Below are positions 8,008 through 17,805 of a stretch of DNA of 64,000 nt, one piece after another. The notes below the pieces were generated by a model that had not been told where the DNA came from, ran no database searches, and worked only from the letters and a program-made list of their open reading frames with translations. The DNA lies in contig JAIBEK010000027.1 of assembly GCA_019459145.1 (NCBI GenBank), positions 62,001 to 126,000 of the forward strand, read 5' to 3'. The position numbers and the translations under genes were made by a program. Origin of the DNA: Arenimonas sp. GTDB taxonomy: Bacteria > Pseudomonadota > Alphaproteobacteria > Rhizobiales > Rhizobiaceae. Numbering within the stretch: the stretch's first letter is position 1; each line of letters begins with the position of its first letter.

Positions 8008-9003
8008 TTAAAGAACCAGTTCGCGCCGCAAGGTTTCCAGCCGCTCCATCGCCACCACCCCGTCCGCGATGGTCGGGGCCGGCGTCTCCTGGCCGGCCAG
8101 CGCCGGGATGGCGTCCTGAAGAAGGGAATAGTAGCCCTTCGGATCCTCGTTGGCGGCGGCGGTAAAGTTCGGCTTCCAGGTGAGGCTATCCGCTCCCTCG
8201 ATCAGGGTCGCCTGCGGATCGTCGATTTTGAAGGGCGGATTGCGGTTCCACCGAACGTCGATGACATTCTCGACCTCGATGCGCTGGTGGTCGCCCATCA
8301 ATTCGATGCGCTCCACCGGCGCGCCGCGCGACTGGATCGTGCCCATGGCCACCGTGCCGATGGCGCCGCATTCGAAGTCCAGGCTGATATGGAAGAGAAC
8401 CTTGCCCGGCTCCCTCTCCACCTTGCGGGCGGTGAGCTTCTTCACCGGAGAGACGAGGAAGGAGACGAGGTCCATGTAGTGCACGCAGTGGTGCAGAAAG
8501 AAACCGGTATAGTCGACATTGCCGACGAAATATCCCGGCGCCGTCATGTAATAGCCTGTAAGGCCCAGAACCGGGCCGAAACGGCCGGACTTGACGATAT
8601 TGGCGGCGATCTTGTTGCCAGCCGAATAGCGCTTCATGAAGCCAACCAGCAGCGGCTTCTTCGCCTTTTCCGAAGCCGCCAGCAATTCCCGGGCGCCGGC
8701 GGCACTTCCCGATGGCGGTTTTTCCATGAAGACCGGCAGGCCGCGTTCCAGCGCCGCCTTGCCGAACATCAGGTGCTGGTCGGGACCGACGGCCATGCCA
8801 ATGGCGTCGAGGCCCGGCGTGGCAATCAGTTCGGCCGCATCGTTCGTCAGTTTCGACACGCCGAACTGCCGACCGGCGGCCGCAAGCCGCGCGCCGTCGA
8901 TGTCGCAGAGCGCGGCAAGCTGCACGTCATGGCGCACCACCTGGGGGAGAAGCATCTGGGTTGCGTGCACGCCGCAACCGATCCAGCCGATTTTCAATGT
9001 CAT
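8008..9003 (-). CDS. Gfo/Idh/MocA-family oxidoreductase
   Basis: A 331-aa NAD(P)-dependent sugar or polyol dehydrogenase. The N-terminal Rossmann motif is IGWIGCGVHAT, and the EKPPSG stretch near residue 95 corresponds to the family's catalytic EKP; the C-terminal part is the usual alpha/beta substrate domain. It is the last gene of an ABC importer operon and overlaps the stop of the isomerase/epimerase gene by four bases. With that enzyme it probably converts the imported sugar; the exact substrate cannot be read from sequence. Confidence 0.92.
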   Translation of the reverse strand: MTLKIGWIGCGVHATQMLLPQVVRHDVQLAALCDIDGARLAAAGRQFGVSKLTNDAAELIATPGLDAIGMAVGPDQHLMFGKAALERGLPVFMEKPPSGSAAGARELLAASEKAKKPLLVGFMKRYSAGNKIAANIVKSGRFGPVLGLTGYYMTAPGYFVGNVDYTGFFLHHCVHYMDLVSFLVSPVKKLTARKVEREPGKVLFHISLDFECGAIGTVAMGTIQSRGAPVERIELMGDHQRIEVENVIDVRWNRNPPFKIDDPQATLIEGADSLTWKPNFTAAANEDPKGYYSLLQDAIPALAGQETPAPTIADGVVAMERLETLRRELVL

Positions 9004-9881
9004 CTGCGATATTCCGTCAACATGATGTGGGATTTAATGAAGTCGGCGCTGGCGCTAAGCCGTTCGCTTTCGTCCTCATGCGGCGGGCGCCACTGGGCGA
9101 AGGGAACGCCGAAGCGATCGTCGTTTCGGCGGAAAGGCTCAAGCGAGACCGGCCCCTTGTAGCCGATCTGATGCAACGCCCGGAACACGGCGACCCAGTC
9201 GGTGGCGCCGGTGCCGGGAAAGCCGCGATGGTTCTCGTTGGCCTGGAAATGCACCAGCCGGTCGCCGGCCAATAGGATCGCCTCGGCGAGGTTCGCCTCC
9301 TCCATGTGCATGTGGAAGGTGTCGAGCATCATCTTCACGGCCGGGTGGGAGACGGCATCCAGCAGTTCCATCGCCTGCTGCGTAGTGCACAGCACGTCGC
9401 TTTCAAAGCGGTTGAGCGGTTCCACGGCGAGCGTTACGCCGATCCTGGCCGCATGGTCGCCCGCTTCGCGCAGCCCCGCCACGCAGCGTGCCTTGCGGGC
9501 CTGTCGTTCGACGTCCTCCACCGGCTTGGGCGCGCGGCCGGCAAACACCAGCGGATTACCGGTCAACGGTCCGCCGACGATGGCGGCGCCGAGTGCTGCG
9601 GCCGTATCGGCGGCATATTTGAGGTACTCGACCCCGCCGCTATAGGCGGCCTGGTCTTCCGACGACAGATTTCGCTCCAGGTTGACGCGGGCGGCGAGCA
9701 CAACACCGAGACCGGCATCTTCCAGCGCCTTGCGGGTGTCGGCGAGATCCAGTTCGTCGGGCTCGGGCACCAGCAGTTCGACGAAGTCGTAGCCGAGCTC
9801 GCGCATGCGGGAAAAGAGATGGAAATGTTCGGCCGTGAAGGGCCTGGCATACTGCATGGAAATCAACCCGACGGGGTTCAT
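9000..9881 (-). CDS. sugar phosphate isomerase/epimerase (xylose isomerase-like TIM barrel)
   Basis: A 293-aa AP-endonuclease-2/xylose isomerase-like barrel. Likely metal ligands occur in VTLAVEPLNRFESD, MLDTFHMHMEEA and VHFQANENHRGFPGTG, the usual E/D/H/E set of this fold. The ATG at 9881 is chosen because AAGGA sits about seven bases ahead, whereas an ATG two codons earlier is too close to it. It sits between the permease and the Gfo/Idh oxidoreductase, a common pairing for inositol-like or keto-sugar breakdown. Confidence 0.9.
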   Translation of the reverse strand: MNPVGLISMQYARPFTAEHFHLFSRMRELGYDFVELLVPEPDELDLADTRKALEDAGLGVVLAARVNLERNLSSEDQAAYSGGVEYLKYAADTAAALGAAIVGGPLTGNPLVFAGRAPKPVEDVERQARKARCVAGLREAGDHAARIGVTLAVEPLNRFESDVLCTTQQAMELLDAVSHPAVKMMLDTFHMHMEEANLAEAILLAGDRLVHFQANENHRGFPGTGATDWVAVFRALHQIGYKGPVSLEPFRRNDDRFGVPFAQWRPPHEDESERLSASADFIKSHIMLTEYRR

Positions 9882-9906
9882 GGTCATTCCTTTACTTCTA
9901 TAAAAC

Positions 9907-10740
9907 TCAGCCCTTGACGGCCCCTTGGGTAAGACCGCCGATAAGCCGACGCTGGACAATGAGAAACAGCAGGGTGGCGGGCATGGCGCCGACCACGGCG
10001 CCGGCCGACAGCAGGCCCCATTCGATCTGGTATTCGCCGATCAGCGTCTGGATCGCGACCGTGACGGGACGGACGTTTCGCCCGCCGAGCGTCAGCGCGT
10101 AGAGATATTCGTTCCAGGCGGTGATGAAGATGTAGATGCCGGTGGAGATGATGCCCGGCATGGTGAGCGGCAGCACGACCCGGCGCAGGGCGGTCAACCG
10201 CGAGCAGCCATCGATCATCGCCGCTTCGTCGAGGCTTTTCGGGATGGCGGCGATATAGCTGGTCAGCATCCATACCGCGAAGGGAATGGCGACGGTGGCA
10301 TTGGCGAGGATCAGGCCGAAATGGGTGTCGAGTATGCCGGCTTTGCGCATCAGCATGAACAGCGGCAGGATCAGCAGCACCACCGGGAACATGTTGATCA
10401 GCAGGAACTGCAGCATGACCAGCTTGCGACCGGGAAAGCGGAAGCGCGAGAAGGCATAGGCGGCGGTGACCGAGACCGCGAGCCCGATGATCACGGTGCC
10501 GCCGGCGATGATCAGGCTGTCCAGCATGTTGCCGAGGAAGCTCGTCTGGCGGAACAGCCTCAGATAGTTGTCGAGGCTCCAGCCGACAGGCGAGATGGAG
10601 ACGCCGGTAGCGCTGAGGACGTCGGTCGGCGTCAAGGACGTCAGGATGATCCAGGCAAAAGGCGCCATGGCGAACAGCACGATGATGGTGACCGGCAGGT
10701 CGGTGATCAGGATGCGCCAGAGCGTGGAGGGCTTGTTCAT
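9907..10740 (-). CDS. sugar ABC transporter permease, MalG type
   Basis: A 277-aa CUT1 permease with six membrane spans and the cytoplasmic EAA loop ([20 protein letters not shown]) that docks on the ATPase. It overlaps the upstream MalF-type permease by four bases. Together with the binding protein at 11973-13172 and, probably, the divergent ATPase at 14983-16074 it makes one importer. Confidence 0.95.
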   Translation of the reverse strand: MNKPSTLWRILITDLPVTIIVLFAMAPFAWIILTSLTPTDVLSATGVSISPVGWSLDNYLRLFRQTSFLGNMLDSLIIAGGTVIIGLAVSVTAAYAFSRFRFPGRKLVMLQFLLINMFPVVLLILPLFMLMRKAGILDTHFGLILANATVAIPFAVWMLTSYIAAIPKSLDEAAMIDGCSRLTALRRVVLPLTMPGIISTGIYIFITAWNEYLYALTLGGRNVRPVTVAIQTLIGEYQIEWGLLSAGAVVGAMPATLLFLIVQRRLIGGLTQGAVKG

Positions 10741-11660
10741 CGTTCGACCTCCTTCATGGTGCGCATGAGATAGACGGCGACGACGGCGCCGAGCAGCAGG
10801 GTAAAGGTTACCGCGATCGCCGTGCCGTAGCCGAAATCGAGATTTTGCCGGGCCCGGACAAAAGCGTAGAGTGGCAAGGTATGGGTGGCGTAACCGGGGC
10901 CGCCGCCGGTCATGACGAAGATCACGTCCATGGAATTGGCCACCCAGATGACGCGCAGCAGTCCGGCGGTCGCGAGCACCGGCGCGATGCCCGGCAGCGT
11001 GATGTGGCGGAACTGTCGCCAGGCGCTAGCGCCGTCGATCGAGGCCGCCTCGTACTGGCTTTTCGGAATGCCCTGCAGGCCGGCGAGGATCATGACCGCG
11101 AAGAACGGAAAGCCCTGCCAGGTGAGCGTGGCGATGATCGCATAGAGCGCCAGATCCGGATCGGCCAGCCACGGCACGGCCGTCTGTATGATAGACAGAT
11201 GCAGCAGGATGTCGTTGAGCACGCCGGTATTGGGATCGTAGATCCAGCGCCACATCAGCGCGATCACGACGGAAGGCAGCGCCCATGGAATGATGATCAG
11301 CGCCCGCGCCAAGCCACGCCAGGGGAATTCCCGGTTCAAGAGCAGGGCCGCGACAAGGCCAAGCCCCATCTGCAAGGGCACGGTGAGGCCGATCCAGATG
11401 GCGGTGTGACCAAGCGCGGTCCAGAACACCGGATCATTGAACAGCTTGATGTAATTGCCGAAGCCGACGAATTTCGAGGCGTTCGGCTTCCACAGGATCA
11501 GGTCGAAGAAACTGGTATAGACCGCCTGCATCATGGGAAAAAAGACGATGAACATGGTAACCAGGAAGGCCGGCGCGAGCAGCGCATAGGGCATCAGCCG
11601 GGTCGACAGCGCGGGCGCGATGACGACCCGGGACGGATGGGGGGACACGACGGTCGACAT
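10737..11660 (-). CDS. sugar ABC transporter permease, MalF type
   Basis: A 307-aa CUT1 permease: six spans beginning LMPYALLAPAFLVTMFIVFF and an EAA loop (QYEAASIDGASAWRQFRHI). The frame is open much further upstream, but the ATG at 11660 gives the normal family N-terminus and has GAGGA in front. It pairs with the MalG-type protein encoded next. Confidence 0.94.
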   Translation of the reverse strand: MSTVVSPHPSRVVIAPALSTRLMPYALLAPAFLVTMFIVFFPMMQAVYTSFFDLILWKPNASKFVGFGNYIKLFNDPVFWTALGHTAIWIGLTVPLQMGLGLVAALLLNREFPWRGLARALIIIPWALPSVVIALMWRWIYDPNTGVLNDILLHLSIIQTAVPWLADPDLALYAIIATLTWQGFPFFAVMILAGLQGIPKSQYEAASIDGASAWRQFRHITLPGIAPVLATAGLLRVIWVANSMDVIFVMTGGGPGYATHTLPLYAFVRARQNLDFGYGTAIAVTFTLLLGAVVAVYLMRTMKEVER

Positions 11661-11972
11661 GATCTTGATCCTCGCCTTTCGGCTGGTGGGACAGGCCGCC
11701 CGGTAAAACCGCGCGGGTATGGTATTGAGTGGCGCCATCGGGCCACGCGTTTCGCGTACCGCCGGGCAGGCGGTGGCGCGGATAAAGGGAACGACACTCC
11801 GCCAAGTGCCGTCCCCTTCCCCGCCGCGTTCCCTCGTTGGGGGGACTCGCCGACCAGCGAAGGCTGGACGGGGGAGCCGGCGAAGGACTGCGCCGATTGC
11901 CTGCCCCCTCCCCGGAATTAGGAGACGGAGAGAGAGCAAGGAGCGCCGCCTGAGCGCGCCGGGAGGTTGGCC
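11661..11972. other. 312-bp gap between binding protein and permease genes
   Basis: No gene is supported. The stretch is GC-rich, with a CCAGC-GAAG-GCTGG hairpin near 11854 and purine/pyrimidine-rich tracts typical of rhizobial intergenic repeats. On the transcript such structure could protect the binding-protein message or dampen the permease genes. Confidence 0.5.
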
Positions 11973-13172
11973 TTACTGCGCGAACAGGGCTTCCAGTTGC
12001 TCCATCATCTGCTTGGAGGTGATCTGGCCTGTAAGAGCCTGCTGCATGTTGGTCTGCCACGCGGTATTGACGAATTCAGACGTCGCGGTGTTCTGCGGCA
12101 GTACATGGGCAAAAGGCAGCGAATTGACCGTCGCATCGACGAAGCGGCGTTCGTGCAGTTTCCAGTCGGCCGCACCGCTCTGGGTCACGGTCATCTGACC
12201 GGTCGCCTTGTTGAATTCGACGTTGTTTTGGCCCTCCGCGAGGAAGGAGATCCACTTCCAGGCCGAGTCCTTCGCCTGCGATGACGAGAAGATCGCCAGA
12301 GACTCGTCGCCATAGGAAGTCCAGTGGCCACCGCCACATTCGGGCACCGGAACTGCGGAAACCTTGTCGCCGAGGGCTTTCACCATGTCGTTGGACGAGC
12401 CGATATGGTGGATCGTCATCGCCGTCTTGCCGCTCTTGAAGGCGCCGGTGATCTCCTGGAAGCCGTCATTCGGAGCCGACGGCGGAATGACCTTGTCCTT
12501 CTGGAACAGGTCGATCAGCCACTGGTTGGCGGCGACCGCCTTGTCGCCGGTCAGCCCGCCGGGCTTCAGTTCGGCGCCCTGCGAGAGCACGAAGGCGCCC
12601 CACTGGTCCCATCCGCCCTTGCCGCCGCGCAGGCCGAAACCGTAGGTGTCGGGCACCTTGGTCAGCTTGATCGCGGCGTCGCGGAATTCCTCGCAGGTTG
12701 TGGGTGCCTTCAGGCCGGCCTGCTCGAACAGGTCGGCGCGATAGTAGAGATAGAGCACCACATACTGGATGGGCAGATAATATTGGTTGCCGTCAGATCC
12801 CTTGTTGAGTTCCAGCAGGTTGTCGAGCAGATCGGCCTTGCCCGGCCAAGCGTCGATGCGCTCGCCGATCGGCTCCAGCGCGCCCATTTCGGCAAGGCGC
12901 GGCTGGGCGAACAGCTTCACCATGGCCGCATCCGGCGCGTTGCCGCCCACCAGCGATGTATAGAGCTGGTCGTAATAGCTGTTCCACGGAACGTTTTCGG
13001 CTTCGATCTTGATGTCCGGATTGGCCGCCTCGAACCTCTTCACCAGGTCCGCCATCGGGTTTTCCGGATTGTCGAAGTGATACCAGAAACGCACGGTATC
13101 GGCCTGAGCGGACCCTGCCGCCAGCATTGCGCCAAGGGCGACACCCAAGGTCAGTTTCTTCCAGTAGTTCAT
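11973..13172 (-). CDS. sugar ABC transporter substrate-binding protein
   Basis: A 399-aa periplasmic family 1 binding protein with a signal peptide (MNYWKKLTLGVALGAMLAAGSAQA, cleavage after about residue 24) and the typical start of the mature part, DTVRFWYHFDNPEN. It captures a sugar or polyol for the two permeases downstream. The esterase and GntR genes lie just upstream on the same strand. Confidence 0.95.
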   Translation of the reverse strand: MNYWKKLTLGVALGAMLAAGSAQADTVRFWYHFDNPENPMADLVKRFEAANPDIKIEAENVPWNSYYDQLYTSLVGGNAPDAAMVKLFAQPRLAEMGALEPIGERIDAWPGKADLLDNLLELNKGSDGNQYYLPIQYVVLYLYYRADLFEQAGLKAPTTCEEFRDAAIKLTKVPDTYGFGLRGGKGGWDQWGAFVLSQGAELKPGGLTGDKAVAANQWLIDLFQKDKVIPPSAPNDGFQEITGAFKSGKTAMTIHHIGSSNDMVKALGDKVSAVPVPECGGGHWTSYGDESLAIFSSSQAKDSAWKWISFLAEGQNNVEFNKATGQMTVTQSGAADWKLHERRFVDATVNSLPFAHVLPQNTATSEFVNTAWQTNMQQALTGQITSKQMMEQLEALFAQ

Positions 13173-13198
13173 ACTTTCCTCCTCCTCAAATGATTGGA

Positions 13199-14194
13199 CT
13201 ACGCTTTTGAAGCCATGCGTCTTGCTTGCCCGCCCGCGAGCCTGAGCGCCTCCCGCGCCGCCTCGAGGTCGATGCTGTGTTGCAGAAATCCATGCACCAC
13301 GCCCGGGTGGATCGTGGTGGTCTCCGGGCGACCGAGCGCGCCGAGCCGCGCCTCGAGCCTGAGCGTATCGGACAGCAGCGGATCTATGCCCGCCGCCATG
13401 AGGTAAAGCGGCGGCAGCCGGGACAGCGCCTCGTCGGATGCCTTGAGCGGCGAGGCCAGAACGTCAGCCGCGAGCCTCTCGACATGTCGGCCACCGGCAT
13501 AGGCCGACCAGTAGCGTTGCATCTTGGCCCGCGTCAGCCCCGGTCCGTCGGCAAATTCCGCATAGGACGGCGTGGCGAAGTCACAGCCATAGGTGCCGTA
13601 GAACAGCAATGCCCCGGCCATGTGCCGCTGGCCGGCGGCCTGTTCGTGCATCAGGGCAGCAAGCGCCAGGTTGGCACCGGCGGAATCGCCCGCGACCAGC
13701 AAGGGACCGGTCTCGATCCCCAGATGTCGCGTGGCCTTGAAGGCATTGCGCAAGGCCGCGATCACATCATGCAGACCGGCGGGAAACGGGTCTTCCGGCG
13801 CCAGCCGGTAATCGGGCATCAGGACCGGCAGGCCGCTCTCGACGGCCAGCAGCCGGGCGCAGCGTTCATGAGTGGCGGGACTGCAGAAACAGAAGCCACC
13901 GCCATGGACGAAGATCAACGCCCCGGGGCGAGCATTTGCCGGCACGATCACCTCGAGCTTCCGGCGGGCGGACCCGAGCACGGGGTCGGCGTCGACGACC
14001 ACAGTCTCGCGAAGCGCAAGCGGCGGCAGGTCCCTGTTCCACCGGGCATTGGCGCGCTCGACAAGGGCGCGGCCTTCGGCCCACGGCATCAGCGTCGCAT
14101 CCGGCTGAGCCCCATCCTCCGCCAGAACACGGGCGCAAAGCGCCGCCATTTCGGCCGAAAGCTCACGGGGAAAATCACAAGGTTCCGGCATCAT
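13199..14194 (-). CDS. alpha/beta hydrolase, hormone-sensitive-lipase-like esterase
   Basis: A 331-aa HSL-family (family IV) esterase. The oxyanion motif HGGG is at 97-100, the nucleophile in GDSAGA at S171, and D271 (GIDPLLSD) and H301 (VVHGF) complete the triad. No signal peptide, so it acts in the cytoplasm. It overlaps the GntR stop by four bases and precedes the sugar-binding protein by 26 bp, so it is probably co-transcribed. An esterase inside a sugar-import operon suggests that the imported sugar carries an acyl group to be removed. Confidence 0.93.
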   Translation of the reverse strand: MMPEPCDFPRELSAEMAALCARVLAEDGAQPDATLMPWAEGRALVERANARWNRDLPPLALRETVVVDADPVLGSARRKLEVIVPANARPGALIFVHGGGFCFCSPATHERCARLLAVESGLPVLMPDYRLAPEDPFPAGLHDVIAALRNAFKATRHLGIETGPLLVAGDSAGANLALAALMHEQAAGQRHMAGALLFYGTYGCDFATPSYAEFADGPGLTRAKMQRYWSAYAGGRHVERLAADVLASPLKASDEALSRLPPLYLMAAGIDPLLSDTLRLEARLGALGRPETTTIHPGVVHGFLQHSIDLEAAREALRLAGGQARRMASKA

Positions 14195-14880
14195 TGCGCC
14201 GCATCCGGAAAAACGCTCGGCCCCAGGTCGACGATCGTCGCGATGTGATGGCGCAGCGCATCGCGGGCGGCAGCGACATCGCCTTCGGCGATCGCATCAA
14301 TGATGGCGCCATGACGACGCGCGGTCGCCACGAGATCGCGCGGCGCCGAGGAGCGCGAAATCTTGAAGCGGTGATTGTGGATCAGGCAACGATGCAGGAT
14401 CGGATCGAGCGCCGGCAGCTCGGCATCGCGCAGGATCCGGCGGTGAAAATCACGGTCGTGCGAGGCAAGCTCCAATTCATCTCCGGCCTTGGCGGCCTCG
14501 ACCATTTCGGCGAGGAGCCCGCGCAGATCGGTGACCAGCGACATGCGCCGCGCGCCCATCACACGTGCCACGCCGCTGCATTCGATCTGCTGGCGAACGC
14601 GAAACATTTCCACCGCCTCGGCTTCGGTGCACTGCGACACCTGCGTGCCGCGATGACCATTGCGCAGAACCAGCCCCTCCTCCTGCAACTGCAGCAGGGC
14701 CTCGCGTACGGTGCCCTGGCTGCAGCCGAAATGCGCGGCAAGTTCCAGCTCGGTGAGCGCCGCTCCCGCCGGGAGCAGGCCAAGCATGATCTCGCGCTTC
14801 AGCCCGTTGAAGGCCGCAGCCGATTTAGCCGGCTTTCCCGGGTTCGCCCGTCCATTGCTGCGTTCTGAAAAATACGACAT
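14191..14880 (-). CDS. GntR-family regulator, FadR subgroup
   Basis: A 229-aa protein: winged helix-turn-helix at about residues 20-90 (LTELELAAHFGCSQGTVREALLQL is the recognition part) and an all-helical FCD ligand domain (about 95-220) whose metal-binding residues include the D and H of LASHDRDFHRRI and later histidines. It is the first gene of the minus-strand sugar operon and diverges from the ATPase gene across a palindromic promoter, so it probably controls both. Confidence 0.92.
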   Translation of the reverse strand: MSYFSERSNGRANPGKPAKSAAAFNGLKREIMLGLLPAGAALTELELAAHFGCSQGTVREALLQLQEEGLVLRNGHRGTQVSQCTEAEAVEMFRVRQQIECSGVARVMGARRMSLVTDLRGLLAEMVEAAKAGDELELASHDRDFHRRILRDAELPALDPILHRCLIHNHRFKISRSSAPRDLVATARRHGAIIDAIAEGDVAAARDALRHHIATIVDLGPSVFPDAAQ

Positions 14881-14902
14881 TCGATTTCACTCGAAGGAGT
14901 TG

Positions 14903-14953
14903 CTTGACGTCTCGTTGTCATTATCGATAATGATATCGATAAACGACGTCAAG
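14903..14953. promoter_or_regulatory. divergent promoter with nested palindromes (GntR operator candidate)
   Basis: A central perfect palindrome CATTATCGATAATG (14919-14932) is framed by CTTGACGTC (from 14903) and GACGTCAAG (to 14953). The plus strand contains TTGACG-N16-GATAAT, a good sigma70-like promoter for the ATPase gene, and the mirrored arm gives TTGACG for the minus-strand operon. A repressor at the centre would cover both. Confidence 0.7.
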
Positions 14954-14982
14954 GCCTGTTTTGGCCATGGGAGGAGACAAGG

Positions 14983-16074
<1,092 letters not shown>

Positions 16075-16318
16075 TTGAAACGGATGATACAAGCGGACGT
16101 TTTCACTGAAGAGCAGATGCACATGAGCGTGGTCGCCGCAGTTTCAACGCGCCTAATTATGGCACACTGGTTTTTCTGTTTTGCCTGAGTGAGGCGTTGC
16201 GAAGAGCACGCATAAAGCCACAATGCTGTTCGCTTGATCAATTGGCCAGCGGACAACGCCTGCGCCCGAATTTTATCCCGGGTCTCCGATGGGCGACCCT
16301 TTAGCTAGCGCCGTCTTG

Positions 16319-16750
16319 TCAGCCTATCAATTGGGAGGCAAGAGCGAACAGTGCAGCGCGATCATCACCAGCTGTTCCGTGATCGACACCTTCGCCGAGC
16401 GTCATGGTCGTCACCATGTCGAAGATCGGCAGGCCACGTTGCTGGATAAAGCTGGCAAAGGTGCCAGTCTCGAAGTGAGTTTCGACACGCAGGAAACGAC
16501 CTGCGCGAGCTTCCACATGGGGCCGCGCAACGGCGATCGCTTCTTCAACGGACATTGCAGCAATCGGACCCAGCAGGTGGCCCCGTCCAAAGGCACGGCT
16601 CATGGAATATGCCGACAATCCTTCGCCCCGAAACAGGCCATAGCAGAGCGAACTCTCGAACAAGCGGGCGAGATAGACGGGGCGAGAAACCGCAAATCTC
16701 GGCGCATCGAGCGCGATCACCGCCTCGAGATCGCTTGGCCGCAACTGCCT
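16319..16750 (-). pseudogene. GNAT acetyltransferase, C-terminal fragment
   Basis: About 140 residues from LRPSDLEAVIALDAPRF to the stop match the C-terminal half of a GNAT protein (SMSRAFGRGHLLGPIAA resembles the acetyl-CoA-loop region and the following acetyltransferase-like second domain). The N-terminal half is missing. The open frame continues upstream only through the out-of-frame end of a truncated binding-protein gene, so this is a deletion junction, not a real fusion. Confidence 0.75.
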
Positions 16751-16974
16751 GTGCCAACAACCTTGTCGCCAAGTCCCAGGAGGTAGAACACTTCCGCTGA
16801 GTTTTGCCCGCCGGCGAAGGCACGCGACGGCGCCTTGTGGAAGGTAAGCTCTCGGCCGCAATTTTTGGTCGTCACCGGGTAATGCGTCTCGTCGGCCAAG
16901 CCAGTCGAAGGGATTATCACCGATATGGCCACAGCCAGCGCTACTGTAAAAGATGCTGCAAAACTTGTCTTCAT
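16717..16974 (-). pseudogene. truncated BtuF/FecB-like binding protein
   Basis: Eighty-five codons from ATG 16974 (AAGGA eight bases ahead) encode a signal peptide ending about STGLADE and a mature start NCGRELTFHKAPSRAF followed by AEVFYLLGLGDKVVGTG. This is paralogous to the intact binding protein at 19646-20677 (NCGRQIAIEKAPAKTV, EILYLLGLADKVAGT). It runs into GNAT sequence near 16745 and stops at 16717, so about three quarters of the gene was deleted. Confidence 0.85.
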
Positions 16975-17012
16975 CGTTGGAATCCTTTGGAAAAGGCTGA
17001 TCGAGCAAGGCC

Positions 17013-17801
17013 TCATGACGCGTCATCTGCAGGGCGGGACGCCACAAGCACAAATCTTCTGTAGAACAGGGTGCGCAATCTGTTCCTGAGGTCAGCATTC
17101 TTGCGCTGAGCCGCGGCGATCGGTCGGTGGGATGGGAAAGCGATTTCAATGAAACCCGCCTCTTGGACCAGTGGTTCGAGGCGCTCAGTCGTCAGTCCGT
17201 CGCTGAACGGTAATCGGGTCATGATGCTCGCATGCTTCTCGCTCATGGCGCCGTCATAATAGGTATCGTGTCCGACAAAACGCTCGATCAGCCCAACAGC
17301 AAGGACCGCGAGCCGGCCCAGGCGCGTTGGTTTCGTCCAATCGCCATCAAAGACGAGCAGCCTGCCGCCGGGCTTCAGCACCCGGAACCAGTCGGCCAAC
17401 GCCTGTTCCGGTTCCGTCAGTGTCCAGACCAGATGCCGGCATATCACCGCATCATAGGCTTGGTCGGGCTCCATCGTGCGCTCGGCATCGGCAAGAACGA
17501 ACCGAACTCTCGCATTGCCGGCATGCTTTGTTCGGGCGACCCCGAGCATGTCTTCGGAGAAATCGAGAGCCGTCACTTCATGGCCGAGCGAGAGCAGGAC
17601 ATTGGTCACCTCCCCCGTGCCGCAGGCAAGCTCCAGCACGCGGCGAGGCTCCGGCCCGATGGCGTTGCGCACGGCTGCCGACCAGGCATCCAGTTCCGGA
17701 CCTTGTGGGATGCGGTGCCCGAACGCCAGATCGAACGTCGCCGACCGTTTCGACCAGTATTCCCTGATGTCTTCCTTCAGATCGTGGTTGCACATGTCCA
17801 T
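17013..17801 (-). CDS. class I SAM-dependent methyltransferase
   Basis: A 262-aa methyltransferase with motif I VLELACGTGEVTNVLL (about residues 55-70), acidic motif ALDFSEDML and motif post I ADAERTM. It starts four bases after the ABC ATPase stop and ends next to the truncated binding-protein gene, so it belongs to the riboswitch-controlled transport operon. Its substrate is unknown; processing of an imported corrinoid or metallophore is possible but is inference. Confidence 0.9.
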   Translation of the reverse strand: MDMCNHDLKEDIREYWSKRSATFDLAFGHRIPQGPELDAWSAAVRNAIGPEPRRVLELACGTGEVTNVLLSLGHEVTALDFSEDMLGVARTKHAGNARVRFVLADAERTMEPDQAYDAVICRHLVWTLTEPEQALADWFRVLKPGGRLLVFDGDWTKPTRLGRLAVLAVGLIERFVGHDTYYDGAMSEKHASIMTRLPFSDGLTTERLEPLVQEAGFIEIAFPSHRPIAAAQRKNADLRNRLRTLFYRRFVLVASRPADDAS

Positions 17802-17805
17802 CGGT

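Noticed and set aside
16319-17149. A 276-aa fusion protein
   Set aside because: Its N-terminal half is the out-of-frame reading of a truncated binding-protein gene; only the GNAT C-terminal part is real.
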